Source: Engraulis encrasicolus (Eukaryota > Chordata > Actinopteri > Clupeiformes > Engraulidae). Taken from it: a DNA stretch of 64,000 bases. Below the pieces are notes generated by a model. The model was not told the origin of the DNA. It made no database searches and saw only the letters and a list, made by a program, of their open reading frames with translations. Where the stretch lies: NCBI RefSeq assembly GCF_034702125.1, contig NC_085861.1, forward strand, positions 56,097,363 through 56,161,362. The letters run 5' to 3'. This document shows positions 59,365-64,000 of this stretch, piece by piece. The translations under genes were made by a program, and so were the position numbers. The stretch's first letter is position 1. Every line of letters begins with the position of its first letter.

Positions 59365-59690
59365 CAGTCTTGGGTAAGCAGTTAAGTCGTCAGACTTGTA
59401 GCCGATAGGTTGCCGGTTCAACTCCCGACCGCCAGGTTGGTGGGAGTAGTAATTAACCAGTGCTCTCCCCCCATCCTCCTCTATGACTGAGGTACCCTGA
59501 GCATGGTTCCGTCCCGCTGCACTGCTCCCTTGGGGCGCCACTGGGGTCTACCCCTTGCACCTTGAGGCATAAAATGCAATTACGTTGTGTACAGTGTGTG
59601 CAGTGAACACTTGTGTGCTGTGGAGTACTGTGTCACAATGGCAATGGGAGTTTCCCAGGTGGGCTTTCTTTCACAGCTTTCAGAATGTAG
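59365..59690 (+). mobile_element. tRNA-derived SINE
   Basis: tRNA-like head: gggtaagcagttaagtcgtc (A-box region) and gccggttcaactcccgacc (B box ggttcaactcc), then a body with gaggtaccctgagcatggt and a tail ending in ggtgggctttctttcac. No intact tRNA fold was checked. Confidence 0.75.
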
Positions 59691-60264
59691 CCTTAATACA
59701 ACTCATCAGACTCCAATCTCAGCATGTTTGCATGAAGTTTGTCTGAAAATACATAGCTAACTGAGCTAGAAAGGCACATTTCTTAATACTGAGTTATAGT
59801 AGTTTAGAGGAACTAGAAAGGCAAAACACGTTCGCAACAAGATTTCTGTCAATATGTGTGTTGAGTTGTAGCCAGAATCAGCTCTTAACAGTCCTTAGGT
59901 GCGCGTGGCTGAGGAGAGAAATGAGAAATGGCCATTAGAATTAGCAAAACCGTGTCATTATTCATAATTTATGTTTGTGTTGAATTCATATAGCCTAAAC
60001 ATTGGAATAATAATAATAAAAAAATAGAGTATCTGCAAAGTTCATAATTTTATAATTCCTGTCCCTACATGGCACTTCACAGCTTTCCAGTTGATTTGTT
60101 TAGGTAGGAGGCGTGTTCGTGTCTGCCCCTCTTGCCCCAACATGTTCACCCGTCAGGACCTTGATCCTTTTTTTTAAATCAAAATAAACTGCCGAATAAC
60201 TGTGCCCGTTTCCTCTGCTATTTTCATCTCCCCTGTTGGCACGCTTGCTCATGTTCTTTTTACT

Positions 60265-60475
60265 TAAAGGTGCACTGTGTAAAATTTTTAGCAGTGTCTC
60301 TCCAGAATTCATGCCGCCCATTCACAAATGTTTCACCAATACTCACCAACATCAAATTATACATATTCATTATGACTGCGAAAATTGCACTTTTCATACA
60401 TGAAAAGGTGAGTCTTCTCCATGTCGGCCATTTGAATTTTCGGAAATAGACATTTTTATCATTGCTATTCATTGT
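60265..60475. mobile_element. Same MITE family, inverted copy
   Basis: Starts ttaaaggtgcactgtgtaaa, then ccagaattcatgccgccca and cttttcatacatgaaaaggt, the reverse complement of the copy running to the window end. Confidence 0.7.
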
Positions 60476-60627
60476 CCATTCATTTGCCACACACACTCAG
60501 TAGATAGCATGGATTTACAACCGAGGGAATTCTGCAAATGTGTCCGATAGTTGAGTAGATAAGTGACTCCATGAGTGAGTGTCTCCATAAGTGTCACTGA
60601 TGAGTACGAAGAGGACAAGGAGACTAG

Positions 60628-60873
60628 CGTTTCTCAACAGGGGCTCTACAGTCCCCTGGGGGGCGTTGGGGAGCAAAGGGGGGGGGGGGGGGGGCATTGA
60701 GAGGGATGCAGCTGAGAGAGGGCGGTGCTTAGTTGGCATTGGGGGGCATTAGTCCATTTTATGTTTTAATACTAAGGGGGCGTTAGCAGGCTTACAATGA
60801 GGTGAAGGGGGTGTTGGGAGGCTTTGGTCCAGGGGGCCTTTAGTTTATTCAAAACATGTTGAGAACCACTGCT
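60628..60873. mobile_element. Degenerate hAT-like element
   Basis: Left end gcgtttctcaacagggg and right end gttgagaaccactg are imperfect inverses of the same class as 53.9 kb. Contains a poly-G run near 60679-60694 and ggcgttggg-type repeats. Confidence 0.55.
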
Positions 60874-60940
60874 AACGGCTCTTGGTTACAAGAAAGAAAG
60901 GCAGAGGAAAGAAACGGATATCGGCTAGTCCAACAGTTCT

Positions 60941-61220
60941 TTAAATCATTTAAGCCTAATGCTTATACGCTGCATTGACCTAGGCGCCTGGAGCAACATA
61001 GATGCTGCATTCAAGCTCTGGAGATTTTAAGGTTTTTTATTCAAAATGTGGGTATGTTAGAGCTGAAGCTGAATGAATACACTATAATGCAAGATGAGGG
61101 TCCTAGCCTTTAAATGCAACTCATTTCATGTTTCTATGTGCTTCTGAGGCTGAGATATTTAGGTTTTTATAGGCTGAGGGCAACTTTTTTTTTTGCAGGT
61201 GCCTTACCTAAATGGGTTAA
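60941..61220. mobile_element. MITE family with TTAACCCATT ends, copy 3
   Basis: Starts ttaaatcatttaagcctaa and ends taaatgggttaa. The interior matches the 30.5-kb copy, with a shortened 3' part. Confidence 0.7.
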
Positions 61221-62179
61221 ACCAATATTCCTGGGGGTGGATATAAGTGAAGCTTTCTCCTGGACCACCCCTGGTGAAGAAAGACAAGAAGTGAGTAGGC
61301 TACCTCTACTACTTCCTGTATTAACTAAAAGCAGGCGAGTGCTAGCCTGATTATCATCATGACTTTCAAATCTCTTCGAGACTTGGTCTGACCAAGAGCA
61401 TAACAACCAACATTCTCAAACGGCATGGTTGACCCACCTCCCTTGGTTTGCTACTGGTCGAGGGCAGAACAGGCTGAACCAAAGTTTGAGGAAATTGTGA
61501 GGAAGAAGCGGAGTGTAGGTACGGTGTAGAGAAGCGAACATTGCATTGGAAAACACACTGTCCAACTTAATTTGTTTTAGCCTACTTCACAGTGTGATGG
61601 GGCATACATGCTAATGTATCCCTTCACTAATAATCTTTCCCTAACAGTTTTCTGTCGGAATTGGGCCATCAATCGTAAATCAACCACGAGTCGGACAGCC
61701 CATTCAAATGCATTGGCCGCGGAAGTGTGGCCCAACCACGAAAAACTGGGCTTTATCGTGACGGCACAACGAACGTTATAGATTATTGATAGGCCATTCG
61801 TGGCCACGTGACGATATAGCGTGCGATACAGTTGCTCACCACCAGTGTTGCCAGACGGGTGGTTCTGTAGTTTTATGGCCCTAGAACATATTATCTTGCA
61901 ACACTGCTCACCACCACCCATCATGGCCACATCTTACAGGGGAACCATTGAGAGTGTCCTGTCTCCTCTCCAATTGCATTACCGTGAGTGTGTGAGGCGG
62001 AAACTGCATTCATTGGCGACAACAGGAGAGCCAATGCAGTGCATAGTGAACACACAACCAGAAAGGTCATCAGCGCACCATTCCCCTCCCCTGCAAGACA
62101 TACACAACCCGCAAAGCCATATAGGCCTAATAGTCCTCTGGGAGGAGATACAGTAGCCTCCTTTCCCACATTACCAGAC

Positions 62180-62587
62180 CAGGGCTTGCCATTAACTTTT
62201 TGCTCACCGGCCACAGTGGCTAGTGGTTTTCCCGGAGTCACAAGTCATTCAGCCTTTCTACTAGCCACAGCTTTGGTGTCAGTATTTTCTAAGAAGTATT
62301 ATCTTTATCATTTTCTGAGCTTATATGTGTTATGGTGAAGTGATAAAACAAGACAATCAATGCTGTGTGAACCAAGTGTGCTAAATGAAACTACCGTGTA
62401 TCAGGCAAATTGAATCTGAATGATCTTTCTTGAATCAAAATATAGAACAAGGGGGAAACAGGCTATAGGCTACATCATAGGCCTACCCAAGAATAAATTG
62501 CCTGTCAAAGTGGCTTGTGAATTGAAATTATTACTAACCTCAACCTTCATTCCTTTTTGGCCGGTTGGCTGATGGCCATGTCAAGCA
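62180..62587. mobile_element. Degenerate hAT-like element related to 29.2 kb
   Basis: Begins cagggcttgccattaac followed by the same ggctagtggttttcccg segment as the 29.2-kb copy. Its right end is eroded (ggccatgtcaagc). accagac lies on both sides. Confidence 0.65.
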
Positions 62588-63455
62588 CCAGACTGAAAAC
62601 ACCAGCCTGCTAAACCCTCTCCTCTCTCCGATCCCCCACAGTCCCACCCACCAGGCTGTTTCAGTCCACCCCGTCGCTTTAGTGGGATACCCATAGCTAA
62701 GCCTGGCTATTGTAACTTCAAAGGTCTGCGAGCTTTTGGTCTGGCCTAATCGTGTTGTCAAACCATTTCTTCATGGTAGATGCAAGGGGAGAATCTAGCT
62801 CACGTTCATGAAATTCCTCTGTATGTGACTGGTTGAAGCTTCAATTGATAAGCCCATTCCTTCACTCACATGCTAACTGAACTGGTGATGTCATTTGCCT
62901 CAAACCTGCTCCATCGAGCTGTTGGAGGTGCTCAAATGGATTGATTCCCTATCTCCGGAGAACTTGAAATGCCCTAGATAGTGTGCGTTGCCAGACTAAA
63001 TGATAAACAAAACTGTGCGCCACATATGGGTGGATTTAGGCTAGAAATTGCACTGCGAGAAATGATATGCAGGTTAATGTTAGTGGGCTTTTTAACCTGC
63101 AGCTCTTATCATTTCTCATAACTCAAAAAAAGTGATGCTACGGTAGGTATCCCAGCACATTTCACACTGTAATATTTTCAGATAAACCAAACAGTCTGGC
63201 TGCTAGCTATTTAGGGAGGGGTGAGTGTCATTTACAGAGGTTTACAAGTAATCCATTAGTACATAACTGTTGTAGTCAAATATTAGGGATGGAGTCATAT
63301 GTATACAATTCATTTGCAGCCCGAACACGGATATAGACAGGTGCAGAAGGTTAGATAAATATGTGCACTTGTATGTGATGACACAAACATCCATACAAAA
63401 AAAAAGATTGCCACGTGCATGCACCCTCTAATTTGCAGTTTCACTATCAAATACA

Positions 63456-64000
63456 AATATGAAGTGCACTGTGTAGGATAGTGGTCAGAGTAGGTATTGC
63501 AGCTGGTCATTGAAACTGTGTTGCATATTGCCAAATTCAAGTTCAAGTTCATTGCCCATGTCAACATAGTTGATAGGAATTTGTTGTGGCACATCCCTAA
63601 CATCCAATACATATAATGGACAACATACACAGCAAAGCACATAGCCTAAAGTAAACAAATGGGCTATGGGCAGACATGGGCACAGAGACATAAACAGTAA
63701 ACGGAAAAAAGGGCCCCAATAGTCATTGGAAAATAGATAAACTGCATATTTCATGAATATTTATGAAGCAATGAACTAATATTCAGTATACTAGTATGAC
63801 CAAAGTACAGTAAGTTTTGCAGCTAAAAATGTCTATTTCTGAAAATTCAAAATGGCGTCCCCCTTTTCATGTATGAAAAGTGCAGTTTTCCCAGTCATAA
63901 CGGATACAGAATTTGATGGTGGTGGTAAGTATTCATAAAAAAGGTAGCAATTGTGAATGGGCAGCATGGATTCTGTAAATAAACAATCTAAAATATTACA
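63456..64000. mobile_element. Same MITE family with nested insertion, cut by window end
   Basis: Starts gaagtgcactgtgtaggata. About 190 bp of unrelated sequence (about 63537-63730) interrupts it before tgaatatttatgaagc resumes. It runs to the right edge (ctaaaatattaca), where the right terminus would lie. Confidence 0.7.

Noticed and set aside
59365..59430. Functional tRNA gene
   Set aside because: A- and B-box-like sequences are present, but they lead directly into a SINE body found in other copies; no clean acceptor-stem pairing was seen.

Overview
The window is vertebrate nuclear DNA, almost certainly from a teleost fish. It has long introns with GT-AG splice sites, many short dispersed transposons (MITEs, non-autonomous hAT-like elements, tRNA-derived SINEs), long (TG)n microsatellites, and one large conserved chromatin gene. 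No bacterial-type operons, CRISPR arrays or phage genes are present.

From about 46.4 kb down to 1.0 kb, on the minus strand, lies what reads as a complete kmt2b gene (MLL2/MLL4-type histone H3K4 methyltransferase). I placed 37 coding exons by splice sites, by reading phase and by similarity to remembered vertebrate KMT2B. Every phase joins, the coding sum is 11,208 nt, and the product is 3,735 residues plus a stop. Protein order: menin-binding motif (exon 1); a very long Lys/Ser-rich exon 3 of 3,240 bp; CXXC zinc finger (exons 7-8); PHD1-3 (exons 12-17); atypical bromodomain region (exons 17-21); extended PHD (exons 22-24); FYRN (exons 25-27); a 3,010-bp exon 29 with one taspase-1 site; FYRC and Win motif (exons 32-34); SET and post-SET (exons 35-37). 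The KMT2B assignment rests on several diagnostic segments and on the 37-exon count remembered for human KMT2B. A few SET residues look KMT2A-like.

The introns are crowded with mobile elements. Several non-autonomous elements have clear 8-bp target-site duplications (6.8-8.5, 15.6-16.2, 19.5-20.0, 24.1-25.6, 29.2-29.6 kb). There are also palindromic MITEs with TTAA ends, nested insertions (33.4-35.4 kb; 41.8-42.2 kb) and SINEs.

From 46.4 to 64 kb, upstream of kmt2b, the sequence is mostly repeats: a 53-unit TG microsatellite, a terminal-inverted-repeat (TIR) element with about 140-bp tandem repeats, a TIR element enclosing telomere-like repeats, and further hAT-like and MITE copies. One candidate plus-strand gene start is seen: an untranslated exon ending near 56.34 kb, then an exon at 57.07 kb with an ATG and a signal-anchor-like peptide. 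I do not recognise this gene, and I cannot find its later exons.

I see no new multi-gene system. The most unusual points are: tandem duplication of an exon's 3' end with its splice donor, seen independently in two genes; a coding 81-bp minisatellite in exon 3; apparent absence of the CBP/KIX-binding motif; and the telomere-repeat-carrying mobile element.
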